A stretch of 64,000 nt of DNA from Trichoplax adhaerens (lineage: Eukaryota > Placozoa > Uniplacotomia > Trichoplacea > Trichoplacidae), in the NCBI RefSeq assembly GCF_000150275.1, contig NW_002060948.1:197066-261065 (forward strand), read 5' to 3'. The notes beneath the pieces were generated by a model. It saw only the letters and a program-made list of their open reading frames with translations, made no database searches and was not told the origin of the DNA. Of the stretch, positions 1 to 12,862 are shown one piece after another (position 1 is the first letter of the stretch; every line of letters starts with the position of its first letter). The position numbers were made by a program, and so were the translations under genes.

Positions 1-1
1 T

Positions 2-689
2 TCTACAACATACTCCAGCTCTGCAGAAGGATTAGGATATAGCTTAAGCGATGGATTTACATTTGTAACCGTAGCTAGTAGCCAAAATCGTAACCCAATT
101 AGCATATCGAATACTAATAGTGAGCAAAATTCAATCGAATATCCAACTATATCTCTTCTATCACAATCATCTGCGAATTTACAAACATTTACTGGAAAGA
201 CAAGCAATCAGCTTTCTACAACATACTCCAGCTCTGCAGAAGGATTAGGATATAGCTTAAGCGATGGATTTACATTTGTAACCGTAGCTAGTAGCCAAAA
301 TCGTAACCCAATTAGCATATCGAATACTAATAGTGAGCAAAATTCAATCGAATATCCAACGATATCTCTTCTATCACAATCATCTGCGAATTTACAAACA
401 TTTACTGGAAAGACAAGCAATCAGCTTTCTACAACATACTCCAGCTCTGCAGAAGGATTAGGATATAGCTTAAGCGATGGATTTACATTTGTAACCGTAG
501 CTAGTAGCCAAAATCGTAACCCAATTAGCATATCGAATACTAATAGTGAGCAAAATTCAATCGAATATCCAACTATATCTCTTCTATCACAATCATCTGC
601 GAATTTACAAACATTTACTGGAAAGACAAGCAATCAGCTTTCTACAACATACTCCAGCTCTGCAGAAGGATTAGGATATAGCTCAAGCG
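2..689 (+). repeat. 213-bp coding tandem repeat (71 codons), three full copies plus a partial one
   Basis: Copies begin at 2, 215 and 428; a fourth begins at 641 and diverges after about 50 bases. The three full copies are identical except for one base near 361 (act versus acg), which is synonymous. The period is a multiple of three, so the array stays in frame and encodes Ser/Thr/Asn-rich units. It probably continues leftwards outside the window. Confidence 0.95.
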
Positions 690-3600
690 AGGAAACTGTA
701 TTCCTAACAGTAACCAGTAGCCAAAACCGTTATTCAACTAGCGCGTTATTCAGTATAATGGATTCGCATTCAGTAAACTCATTTTTGATACCTGAGCAAA
801 CTGGCTCAACAGCAATACAGGAGATATTAACATCTACAAAGAATGCACTACTAAATCCAACCGATAGCGGCAGCATCTATACTTCTATACTAAGTGTAAA
901 ATCAATTCCAACGTTATCTTCTACCTCAAGTCCCTCTATATCTGTTCATACTTTAAATGATCAATTCACAATTGATTATGCTAGCTCGATTGAGGCTACT
1001 TCTGCTACTCCCAACTACTTTCATGATTCATCATCAGCCTTTAACAATAGCCAAACGACTATTTATCCGACAAATTCAACATTAGTCACACCATCTGTTA
1101 TTAATACTACTTCAATAGCAATCACGATTGAATTACCAGCTACCTTTAACGCTAATAATATTCAGCTTATAGTCATCCTATGCTCAGGTACTTCCAATAA
1201 TCCATCGCAAAATCAACCATGTCAAGGCACGAATATTTCGACGACTGTGCAATTTCAAATCTTACCTAATCAAGTTATACAAATTAATAATTTAAATCCA
1301 AACACGGTTTACAGCATTCAAGTACGCTCTGGCCAACATGTCACAGCATGGCTAGTTCGTAGAACATTAGGCTCTGGTAAGTTTAAATATAGGATGATAA
1401 TTTTATAAGTATCAATTTCGCTCAATATACGCAATATACACTAAACAATGTCCTGTGTTTTGTGACATAATCTAGCCCCAGCTGGAATTTCATTACCCAC
1501 TTGGCGAGCTGATTTCAGCAGTCAATGTATCCAATTTAACTGGACTCAGCCGCGTGAATCTGGGGACGATACGGTTTCTTATAGATTGAATATTAATGGT
1601 CTAGAAACCTCACTTTTGACTCAAAAATATTATCAATATTGCAGCCAGTTCGGAGACAAAATTATTTATTATTTAACGGCTCTAAACAGGTATAGTAACA
1701 AATAGTAAGATGAAGTGGATGGTATGTTCGAATATTTAAAATGTTGAAGTATTCTAGTTTTCATTTAAACGGCTCTATAAGGATAAGAAGGTTAATGCTT
1801 AAGTTGAAATTTTTTCTCCATTTTTCTTACTGATTTCTATTCACAGATTTGGTAATACTGATAGTTCCATCGCCATAATTTATATTCCAGGTCAGTATTA
1901 TCGTACATGAACGATTAGTAAACAGCATCAATTATATTAGCATACGTCCTTATTTATAATGGTATAATGGATAAAAAGTATCATAATGAGTAAAAGTTTT
2001 TGTTTCGTAAGCATAAAGAAAGATTATAAAGCGTGTATAGATTGAATTTACAGCATTGTAATAAATTCTTGCTTGGTCATAATATACGGTACCCACAGAA
2101 AAGTTGCATGAATAATGATTACGATTCTACAATAAATTTTAGCAAAGTACAAAACTGTAATAACATTCGTCGTAATTTTCTTACCGTAAAATGCGTAGAA
2201 CTAAACCAATAAATACATTACTATATAGTTTATGTAGATAGTAGTAAGGTATTAACAACTTTAATAATTAATTTGTAAAAACATTTCCAATAATAATCCT
2301 GATAGTAGATTAAGGATACGTATTGTTTATTATAATACGTATAATTTCTAACAGTATCATTCCATAAGCATAGAGGACTAGACGGCGATAATTTTATCTT
2401 GATAAACATAATCTATATTGGACCTTTTGACACAACATTAACTGTCTTATTAATATCTCGATATAGCTGTAACTAATGCCTCTAGGGTATAATCCAACTT
2501 TAACTTAGTTTTTATCGTTATAAATCTATTCATTCCAATAGGTCTTAGTATAATAACATTTAGTAGTAATCCTACATCAACGTTTCTATAAAGGAATTTA
2601 CATCACTAATCTTACAGATTTCAGTAAGGCTATAAAACATTATTATCAAACCTTTATAGGGTTTAAAATCAAAGATATCTCATTTTTTCTCTCTCTTTAG
2701 TATAAGTAAATCGAATTATTTTTGATTCCTTCTTATTGTCCATAATATGCATACAGGCTCATTCACTGAATACACATAAACAAAAGTCTCCCTTATTTCC
2801 CTGACATAAGTTATCATAACCGTCTTTAATATAACATTATTTATTTAGTTTCTACGGCAATTAATTATTTAAAACTAATCAATGTAAATCACTTTGTAAG
2901 TAATAATCATAACAAAGATTGTATATCAGCCATGAATAATATTGTAAAACTCTCATTATGGTTTCGATCCTTGTCTTGACACTTCTTCGTAAAAGTGCTA
3001 ATATTTACTGCGAATCTATGGTTACGGTAGTTTATCCTTTCTAGCGTATATTAACCACCTGAATAGGATCATGAATTTTAAGATACAATTTCGTAACAGC
3101 GTTTACTATTGACAATATGTTCTATCAATATGTTCCAAACTCATTACGGCCAACAATATCTAGACAAATTTTCAATATTTATCTTAATTTACAAGTGCAA
3201 TACGTCGTGGATCATTTACAATAATCTAATCACCCATATCGAGCAGTGCATTAATTTATACATGTGCCAATATTGAGTAGGCATGGAAAAACTTTACTTG
3301 AAAACATTCGTTTTTAGTTACCATTTAAACTTCGCCCAAGTGTGCCATGTACTAATTTGTTAATTATTAACTGTAAATACACAACATATATAACTTGTTA
3401 GTTATCAAGTATACGTTACCTAAACTCAGGGCTCTGATCGATTTTATATAAAAGGTTAAGTATACAATAGAGCATTTTTTGTACGTAGATATATCATTAA
3501 TACTTTTGAAAAGGCTTGTACGCTTGCTTCTAGACTTTATTAATATCACTGACGGAATATTTGCTTTGACATTAAGCGCTACGAATAGTACGCTAAAATC

Positions 3601-6078
3601 AATTTAAAATACGCATATTAGCAATTTGCCATACACACCACGGTTATATCACTAGGATACATAAAAACATTTTCAAATGTTTGTTTTTGGCATTGGAATG
3701 CCATTGATGGTACTGATTCATTATAACCATTCATTCAACCTCGATCGAATTTTTCGTTAACAACTTTTTGCTATAGTTACAATAATACAAAAGTTCTGGA
3801 AATACGCTAGAGAACAATCAACATTTTGGTTCTATTCATGTATCACCGTTTCACAAATCATTGCCTAGCCATAATAGTAAAAGCGTTCCATCCGTTCATT
3901 TTTCTACCCAATTAGAGCTCTAATCTGTCGCTCAGTATATATTTATAATCATCGTTATCAATCGTGGATTACGGCCATACCAGGCTTCAAGTACGGTATA
4001 AACTATAGAGCTATAAACGCTTTCTTATTCATAGACTAATATAGAAAGCAATGATTGTCACGTTTTCAAGTTATCTTGTTGTCATTAATTCCATAAAAGT
4101 TTAATTTTTATATACATCATACATGTTATAATTATGTATTTCGTTATAATATAAACAAACATAACACCATTTCCGCTATCTTATCATGTCCTATTAATTT
4201 AATATTGAACTAACACTTCTATGACGTTCACTACGGTGCTTTTTGAATACTTCTATTTTTATCCTCTTATTGTAATAATTTGAATCTTTTATGAGTGTAG
4301 AGAATCAACTAATTCTTGAAAATTGTGTTTATCTCGCATTTATTAACCTTCACCTTTTCTCATATCGTGTGAAATAGTATAGTAATTTAGGAAGATAACG
4401 TCACAAGTTAAATGATGGCAATCGTGTTGATGCAAAAATGTATTTACAACATTTAAATTTATCAACAACAAAATTGGGTGTAGCAAAATGAAATTAAATT
4501 TGATTTAAATGACGACATAATATGAATGATGACAGAATGTGAACTCTATGAATCGATTTTATACATTGACTCAGTTAATAAATTGATCAATGATGATGTA
4601 TCACGAGATTGATTGAATTAATCCTATGTTCTATTTAAATTGATTAGCTTCAGCGTCCTTCCAACCCAGGCTAATTTCATCCAATACTAGCTGTGGGTAT
4701 ATAGGTTGGCCAACTCTTCAACAACCCAGTGATACTAGCAATCAAGGCGTGTACTACCAATTAATAGATCCTACTAGGGGTCAAGTCCGTTATAACGGCA
4801 CCATGACAACTACAGTGCTATGCATCGACAACAGACGTAATGCCGCTATTTTCAACTTGCAATTAATTGCTATACTGACGTAAGTTGCATCATGAATAAT
4901 TCATAACTACATTCTAGTAAGAATGCAACAATATTATAACAATGCTATTTTGAATAGTGAATAAACTACGTAATGATAGAACAAGAATATGCTTATAATG
5001 ATATTTCGTTCATGAATAATCGACCTAAGAATTGTGTAAAATCAACAATACGTTAATCTGATCGTCGATGAAAGCATAACAATGAATTAATAGTTGAATT
5101 TTTAATTATGATATGTTATCGATTGGCCACAGTAACGGAGTATTTATAAGCAACACGACAAGCTTTCAGCTAGCAGAAACAGTTGCAGCGCTTGCTGTGT
5201 TGACAACGCTTGAAATTGCTGGAATTGTATGTGGTATTCTTTTACTCCTTGTCATGGCTGTATGTGCAGTATACGTTTATCGTAAGATCCACTTAAATCA
5301 TCAAATCAACCAACCACTTTCTACACGTAAACTTTATGTTGATGTAAGTATCATTAGTAAGATAACACAATTAATTTATTATTTGATGCAATGATAATAT
5401 TGGGTAGATAATGTAGTGGTGTATGATAGCCAAAGCTATTCATCTAGTGGATAAGTTAATATCGTATTATTGAATTTATTTCGGGTAGGATATTCCATTG
5501 GTTGAGGCACAAGAAACGGCTATTAATTTCTCACTATTTTCCCATCGAGCTCGGAGTAACAATGTATCATTAGAGCCGATTAAAGAAAGTGGAGAAGATA
5601 TCGGTCCGACTGAATATGGTAGTGATGATAACGATATTGATGAAAATAGTGATTCTTTTGATACACCTCCAGAAGTTGTGGAAGAAATTATTGCTCCAGT
5701 CTCTAGTAATCGAAATAGTCAACCACCCAGTCGTTCAGCATCTATAGGATCCAAGTTATCAAAAAAAAGTGTAAATTTCAATGTAAGGCTATATTGTAAT
5801 ATTAATCCTATTATGGATCATCTTTCAATTTTATCTTAACTTAATATCGTTTCATTTTCCTATAGGAGGAAATAAGAGGTAACGTTACAGTCACTACTGT
5901 AGAAATGAATGGTGAACTTTACGAAATCCATGAAGGAGAATTTTCCTTTGATCCAAATTGTTCAAATGGAGATGATAACATCGTTGGAAGGCCAAGAAGT
6001 AGCTCCATCATCATTGATGATATGCCTCCGACTTTGTTGCAATCTTCTAAATCGGCAACAGAAACATCTCCAACTTAA
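2..6078 (+). CDS. Mucin-like fibronectin-III single-pass membrane receptor (5' end outside window)
   Basis: Exons 2-1376, 1476-1689, 1847-1890, 4654-4879, 5133-5343, 5489-5782, 5866-6078; phases agree at every GT-AG junction, giving 858 visible residues. The first exon is open from the window edge, Ser/Thr-rich, and starts with near-identical 71-residue tandem repeats. An FN3-like fold follows (typical LNPNTVYSIQV strand) and a second FN3-like module lies in exons 2-3. Exon 4 encodes an unassigned module (YYQLIDPTRG...CIDNRRN). Exon 5 carries one transmembrane helix (IVCGILLLLVMAVCAVYV) and a basic stop-transfer YRK. Exons 6-7 give an acidic, Ser-rich cytoplasmic tail. The architecture suggests a cell-surface adhesion or signalling receptor, but no named family is recognised. 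The intron 1891-4653 is far longer than the others. A decayed paralog lies at 11569-12862. Confidence 0.8.
1891..4653 (+). other. Long intron of the receptor gene
   Basis: This 2.76-kb AT-rich stretch lies between the GT donor at 1891 and the acceptor AG at 4652-4653. I see no convincing exon on either strand; the short open frames inside (for example minus 3367-3549) have no recognisable content. Additional extracellular exons could be hidden here, but phase is satisfied without them (G|CG joins to Ala). Confidence 0.5.
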
Positions 6079-6647
6079 TCACCGACGGCCTCACCAATAC
6101 TTGTGTCGCCAGTATCGTCATCAACATCGTCGTCGCCATCCAACTCACCACCATCATCTCCAGTCACCAAGCCCTTACCAGAGTTTCAACCATGATCGGC
6201 AACATCTGCATCGTCATCCATTAATGAAGATTTATCCAAGTCACAAATTTCATCAGAGAAGATATCTTCATCACAATCACCAACTTCGGTATTGGAAGGT
6301 AAAGATTTACCTGAGTCTCCATCTCAATTATAAAAGATATCGTCAATGCAATCATCATCACTTACCCAAGAAGATATATCATTATCTTTGCCAAGGCCGA
6401 CATCAAATCTTCCAGAGCCACCTTCTTCTTCAGTGGAAGCGATATTACCATCTCCACTACCATCACCGACTATGCGATCAATACCACAGCCACCCTCTCC
6501 ATCAGCATCATTGCAACATTGCCATTATCAGAGTCACCTTCATCAAATAATAAGACTGTAGAAACTACTTCGGAATCACCTACTGAATCGACAGATTCTG
6601 CATTATCGTCTGCGCCTTTGTTACAACATCAATCTGCATCCGAATAA
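6079..6647 (+). pseudogene. Stop-interrupted Ser/Pro-rich tail continuing the receptor frame
   Basis: Beyond the TAA at 6076-6078 the same frame keeps encoding Ser/Pro/Thr-rich sequence with the same composition as the tail exon. It is interrupted by TGA at 6193-6195 and TAA at 6331-6333 and ends at TAG 6559-6561. Near 6500-6525 the coding look shifts to another frame (SESPSSNNKTVETTSESP) that ends at TAA 6645-6647. It reads as a longer former cytoplasmic tail now cut by nonsense changes and one indel. Alternatives are unrecognised introns or assembly errors. Confidence 0.55.
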
Positions 6648-9600
6648 TCTTCTCTTCCTGCTTTGCCGTTACTATCTTCAGAGATATACATGACTATATA
6701 ATGAGAAAAATGGTTTATATCAGAATTGCTTATAATGAGAAAAATGTATATAATATAATAATATAATGAGAAAAATGGTTTACGCCACAATTGCTTACAT
6801 CAATATCTTTATCTAGAGCAAAATGTATGCATACTAATTAAAAAATTTTCATTCTAGAGTTACCTAAGGCAAATTTTAAAAAATTAATCATTATCGTTTG
6901 TTAATGTAAATTATATTTCACTGCCTGACTTCAGGTGATTGTTGTTACTAAAGAATATGGAGTTCTATAAACAGAAATTTTTCACTCGGACTAGGATAAA
7001 CTCATTAACTATAAGTTAATTGAAAGATTATCGACTTAGTATTTCTTTATAAGATTTATTAGCCATATACGATTAGAAAATACCGTAGAATAAAATCAGA
7101 AAATAATTTTCTGAGATTTCTTAAGACCCGTTCAACTAAAAATTGTATAAAGTATAGTAGGAATTTTATAAAATATGAAGTATAATGAGAAAAAATAAAA
7201 TTTCAAGTTATGTTACTTCTTCTTTCATAATATAGTACTGTATTGCCAATTAATTATATGAAATATTTATTATCTGTTTACAAATTCTATAAGAATAGCT
7301 TAAAATTTCAGCATGAACGTCTTGTTTCGTTGTCCAAGGCTAAATCACCTTAAATCATTTTAAATGTTAAAATATTCAACCGTGTGTCTACTATGTCTAA
7401 TTGTAAATTGAGATGGATCTGATGTATCTTTTTACTGCTTATTGCTTTCTAATTTAACCAAATATCATTATAATTTGCTAACAAGTACAAAAAATTGAAA
7501 GTTTTATTGTCATTTTTAAACAACTGTTAGAGAAAAAATTATTGAATTAATAAATTAAGTCAATCGTTATTACCAAAAGTAATACCTTGTCAATGCGTAT
7601 TCATATAGTGACGACCACCTATCTTGCAGTAGATTGCAGCCGTAATCTAACATCTGATTTAGTATAGATGCTGGAATACAGTACCCTGATCAATCTGATG
7701 ACTTTTGGTCTAAACAGTGAAGAGAATATTACATAGTATAAATGTTTAAATATTTATCGTAATAGACTATCATCTCAATAGGTACGGTAGAGATAAAATA
7801 TTCTGCTTAGTGTGTCAACATCAAAGTTTTCATTTCTATGGCTATTTCATAGAGGAGGAGTCAGCATAATTATAAGTTTTCCTCCATTAAAATATTTGGA
7901 GTCCTCAAGTAAGATTTATTCTTTAATATTAAAGATTTGAAGTATGGCTGCAATCGTTGCATTAATTATTGTCTATCATCAGATTTGCTTTCGCAGTGAC
8001 ATGCTATATATAGTCAAAATCGATAATGAATTAGAACGTTTCGATATTAATTTGCTTTAATGATCTGCATGTCTTCTAAATAAGGTAAAAGTTATAAATT
8101 TAACTTGCTAGCACTAGAATCAAAATGATAATTATTGAATTTTATTTTATAATTTTAATCTCGTTCACACCTCCTTTTCGAGTAAAATTACAAAACTCAC
8201 GTCTTAGTCACCGATGCGAACAAATTATTAAATAGAGCTTTACATTTATCTTGTATATTATTATAATTAGTAATTATAATCTTTGTAAAAAGTGGAACGT
8301 TTCAACAACTTCCATGCAGGAATTTAAAATAGCTCTACAATTAGAATGAATATTTTTACTAGCGGGAAACTTATAAACAATTTACTGAATTCAGGTAAAT
8401 ATGCGAACTAGAATTTATTTTATTAGAATGTAGTATTATATACGCATAGTGCAGTACAATATAAATAGCTACAGTAGCTATGAAAATTAAGCTCTGATGC
8501 GATTGTATCTTAGAGATTTAAATTAAATAATTTCAAATTGAAATACTACTGATAGGCAAGTTGAATGTTTAAGATCATTTTTTTAGGGATTATTTATTCA
8601 ACGTAGAATATATTATCAACTATTCGCGATAGCTACAAAGATAGCATGACTTTAGACTTGCTGGTATTGTCTTTCAATAATAGTTTTAGAATATTTACAG
8701 TTAGCGTAAACTAGCATAATAACAGATGGTGAATTAATTGCTTCCAGATCTAAAAAATAAATATTAAATACTATTATTTAAATTGTTCCTTGTTTAATGT
8801 AATAAATATTGCATGAACGCTATATTGATCAAGAGAGAAAAGAATGTTAAAAATATTCCAGAAATTCAAAATTTTTCAAACAAAGAGTACTACCAAGATA
8901 GCTTGTCGATTCCAACAATTTTTGCATTCTGCCATACCTTTGTGAATATACTCTGGGCTATCCTTTATACAATTAAGGATTGAATTATATTGGTAATATG
9001 TTTCAAATCTGTATAATAAACAAATCTTTGATCAGAGATTCTATATTGATACTACAGAGTAGGACCCAATATTATTCTCGTTAATGTAATAATGAATACA
9101 AATCGATTCTGATAAAGATTATCTGTATCGTTTCCTAATAACAAGATTTCTATAAGAATAAAATAATGACTTAATAACATAGACTTCTGACATATATCAT
9201 CCAATATAATCTAGGCTATCTCAGTAGCACCCACCTACAAGAAAAATGGATATTAGGTACGTTTTACAATGTTTACTTTTGCTCTTTCTGTAGGTAGATT
9301 TCTATTGATACCTTATAAAAACAGTGGCAGATTTTCTTGAATGCTTTGCTTACCTAGTTCTGAAGACAGGGTTCCAATTAATACGCTAATGATAGCAAGG
9401 ACGTTTAGGAAATATATTTTAAAGCCAAGAATTTACTTCTTATCACTTATTCCTTTCTATAATTAGCTATTTTTCACAAACTAAATACAATCTATGCTTC
9501 CTACAAGTGTTAACTGATATTGTATCTTTCATCTGCTAATATGTGCGTACTATATATCTATGCCGCACGAATTCTTAAATCATCTTGACTTCTCTGCTTA

Positions 9601-11568
9601 TCGGTATACTTGTATTACAAGTCATCAAATGTTATAACAGAAGTATTTCAGTTATTTTCATCATAATCCATATTCTTAGTCGAGCCTTCGATAATTCATT
9701 AAGTTAGTGGCTTGATCAGTTACTTCCTATAAAAGATTTCGAAAATCATTTGTTTCGAAGACGATCACAATATCAATAATCTATTCAATAAGGTCTTCTA
9801 ATGATATATTAATAGAGAATTGAAGTAGATAATTAAATTCATTTTATTAAGCCTTCTGTAAATCTTTATGAAAGAATCAGTAGCTTATCGAAGGTAAATG
9901 TTAATCATTTTTCTTATACCAGCACTTCCTACTAGATCCTCTCTTGCATTAGAAGAAGTTCTTTCATCGTAAATAAATATCTGAATGAAAACTCAAATTC
10001 CTTAATGATGCCGATGCTTCCTAGTATGCCTTGCATTAATAGTATATTAGCAGTATCACGTGTACTCTTAAGCATTATAACTATTCATCTATTTATCTAA
10101 AATTTTAGACAGTTTTCATCAAATCTACAATTCAATCCTAGCTGTGTCTTACAGAAACAAGCAAGGTAAAATTAATACTAACAAATACAAGGGTTACATC
10201 CGCGATATGTATTTGTGTATTGAACATTAAATATTTTTAATTTACTTTGGGCCAATGAAAGAACAACTGTAAGAAGTTTTTATTTCATCCCGCACCGGAT
10301 ACCTTTTTTCATTTTATATCATACTGTTTATTACTTTCGCAATCTATTTTCTGTATGATTTAATTTCCCTATCTACCTGATTATCAAATTGGCCTTACAC
10401 TGTATTCAGTTATTCGGATTATCTTTTTCTTTAAATATTCAGCATATCAAGCTCCAGAAGTAATGTACGGTGATTATATGAATTTATGAGATTTGTTAAG
10501 ATTTTTTATCACTATAGCACTTTGTTGCGATGACATATCCATAGGAAGATAAATTCACTCGGAGCTAAATAATGATGCAAAATTATTAGAAATTTCCTAA
10601 TCCCTCATAGCCAATGTAATATACCGCTACGGGGTTAGATTACAGTGAACTCTCTCTATATACATTGTATTGGTTGTTATACAGTAGATAACTTGCTATC
10701 GAGGTTATAGAATTATAAAACTAATTCATATTTTAGTAAGGACAAATAAATTAGTTAGATATCTAATTCATTAGGGGCCGCAAAGGTCAAACCGTTTTCT
10801 GATCGTGATTAATCTCGTGATTAATCTCTTATTTCACTTGTTTATTAATTTATACGATGTAGTAGCATAGATTAAAAAAAATCATTAATGCATTAATAGG
10901 GTGATTGATCTGCTATCATTAAGCTAATTAACAATTGTTGTTTATTTGGCGACTTATTTTCATCTGATTGTGATCGACTACAGTAGAATGGCCTAATATT
11001 TGCAAATTTTATAATTGATTTATGATGAATAAAATATTAAACGAAGATTTTAATAAAAGTGATAAATCTATTAGCAATCAACATTTTCTAGGCATCTATT
11101 AACCATATTATCGTCAGTGATAGTGTTTATTGTATTCATCAATCATATTGTAGTCAAATATCGGGATCATGGATTGTTGACCATAGTGAATAGACTATCG
11201 TCATTAAATACAACTAAAAGCTGATATCAAACAAATTAATTAAAATATGTAAAGGGAGGGACTAGAGGTTATTTGGACTGCTTACAATATAAAATGCTGT
11301 AACCTTCTGCTGGGTTAAGATGGAAGTCAAGTGGGCATTGCCATGGTTGTTGCCACAAGAGAACTGGTTAGATCTTCATCATGACATTAAACAGTAGTTA
11401 TAGTTGGTCTGGCTATATCAATAGGAAGTGAGAGAAGCTTTACCGACCTTCCTAACCAACAATGCACATGGTCTGGTAAAGAAAGGCATTCTGTGGTTTA
11501 TTGATAACATCCTGCACTATCGTGAAAAAGAAAATAAGCAATAACTTATGATTTATTTAAATTAATAG
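6648..11568. other. Gene-poor AT-rich interval
   Basis: No open frame, splice-consistent exon chain, RNA gene or clear repeat family was recognised on either strand. A coding-like patch around 11250-11540 (VGIAMVVATREL, TVVIVGLAISIGS) lies just upstream of the decayed receptor paralog and may be a remnant of its 5' part. Confidence 0.4.
6696..6795 (+). repeat. Short direct repeats containing TATAATGAGAAAAA
   Basis: The core ATAATGAGAAAAATG occurs three times (about 6698, 6732, 6762), partly followed by a shared 'gaattgctta'-like segment; a further shorter match is near 7181. The copies are imperfectly spaced. No mobile-element ends are visible. Confidence 0.6.
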
Positions 11569-12862
11569 TTATCTTTGGTCTAGGAATACTACTACTATTC
11601 AGTCCACTTCTATTCATCATTAGAAATTACCTAGATATTATACCGACTGACTCGTTTTTTGGGCCGATACCCTAACGGATGATTGGGACTATATATTACA
11701 ATCTACTCGATCGTAACCGAATTGCAATCTATGCTCATAATAGACGTACTAAACGTGTTGGAATTGATTTCCAATACCTCAAGCTTGTAGCTACGACAAG
11801 GTTGCGTTAGTTAGTTAGTTAGTTAAATTGTATAAAAATATTAATCTTATAAATTCTAGTCGATGAATGTCTTAGAATATATCAACCGGTAAAGTGTTTA
11901 GATTAGTTGTGAACAGCCAAAACTAAATCTAAAAATATTATAGTATCTTTAGCGATAAAACGTTAGTAGGGAAATTGCAAAATTTTGAAAAAGCTACTCT
12001 TGTTCCTGCTTTGAGCCTTAGGGGATTGATAGTAGTCGTTTCTTGCAGTACCATATTACTGCTATTATTACTAATCCTGATATTCCTAGCGTGCAAACGA
12101 AGATTGAATATTATTTAAAGTCAATATCATACTCAAGCAGAAAATTAACTTAATTTATTATAGCAATCTTTATTTATCACTCTTATAGCCGTAAATGCAG
12201 CTAGCTAAATAAACTTCTTAGTAACTAATGGTATTTCTTACTATTAAAATCTACAGTATATCTGTATCACCATAGCTAATTCATTTTGTTAAAGTTATTA
12301 TGTTTACCTAGTCCACTCCAGATAAACTCATTAATGCAATTTTATCTCTTAATTTTTATAGCCTTTAGGTACGTCCGATAATTTAAATATGCAAAATTTA
12401 GATTTGCAAGTATATAGAACCGAATTTGATGATGTTCCTACTCTGGAAACTAACGGATTAACTAAACACGATGCCGAACATCATGATGGATACGAGGGAG
12501 GGCTACAATTAATGGCATTCCTGCCAAAAAGTTCACAATTGAGGTAATCGTTTGCAAGACAGTAAATATTATTTGATATGAATGCTGGAACTGTTACATT
12601 AGCCTTAATCTTGAAGCTCAGTTCCAAATTGTAATTATCTAGTCGAAAGCTGTAATAAATACTCAGAGTCTCTATTGTATTTTTGTAGTATATGTAAGTC
12701 TAACAGAGCTGTGAAATATGAGACTATTAACATATTGTATATCTGATCTGATTTATTTAGGGTGAGCTTCGAGATACGTCGTACGATACGTTGGGTGTAC
12801 TAATTGATGGAGTTCCATACACTAGAGTTGAAGGATATTTTGAATTTTCTGAAGAATTATAG
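11569..12862 (+). pseudogene. Decayed tandem paralog of the mucin-like receptor
   Basis: Four exon relics match receptor exons 4-7 in order. 11569-about 11806 contains IYYNLLDRNR, matching YYQLIDPTRG. 11944-12118 starts with one base and encodes a transmembrane helix (ILLLLLLILIFLACKRR), with the same phase as the receptor's TM exon. 12369-12543 is an acidic tail ending KKFTIE, matching KKSVNFN. 12761-12862 encodes VLIDGVPYTRVEGYFEF, matching VEMNGELYEIHEGEFSF, then TAG. Damage: in-frame TAA at 11673-11675; the donor after the first relic is replaced by a TTAG microsatellite; a stop at 12116 lies right after the helix; there is a frame change inside the third relic. The most likely reading is a tandem duplicate in decay. 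A working gene using other splice sites is possible but less likely. Confidence 0.65.
11808..11826 (+). repeat. TTAG microsatellite at a lost splice donor
   Basis: About five TTAG/GTTA units follow the first paralog relic, exactly where the intact receptor gene has its GTAAGT donor. Expansion may have destroyed the donor. Confidence 0.7.

Noticed and set aside
208-633. Two identical 70-codon minus-strand frames
   Set aside because: Antisense shadows of the 213-bp coding repeat on the plus strand.
5909-6550. Long His/Arg-rich open frame (213 codons) over the receptor tail
   Set aside because: It is the out-of-frame reading of the Ser/Pro codons (tca, cca, cat); the receptor frame has the splice support.
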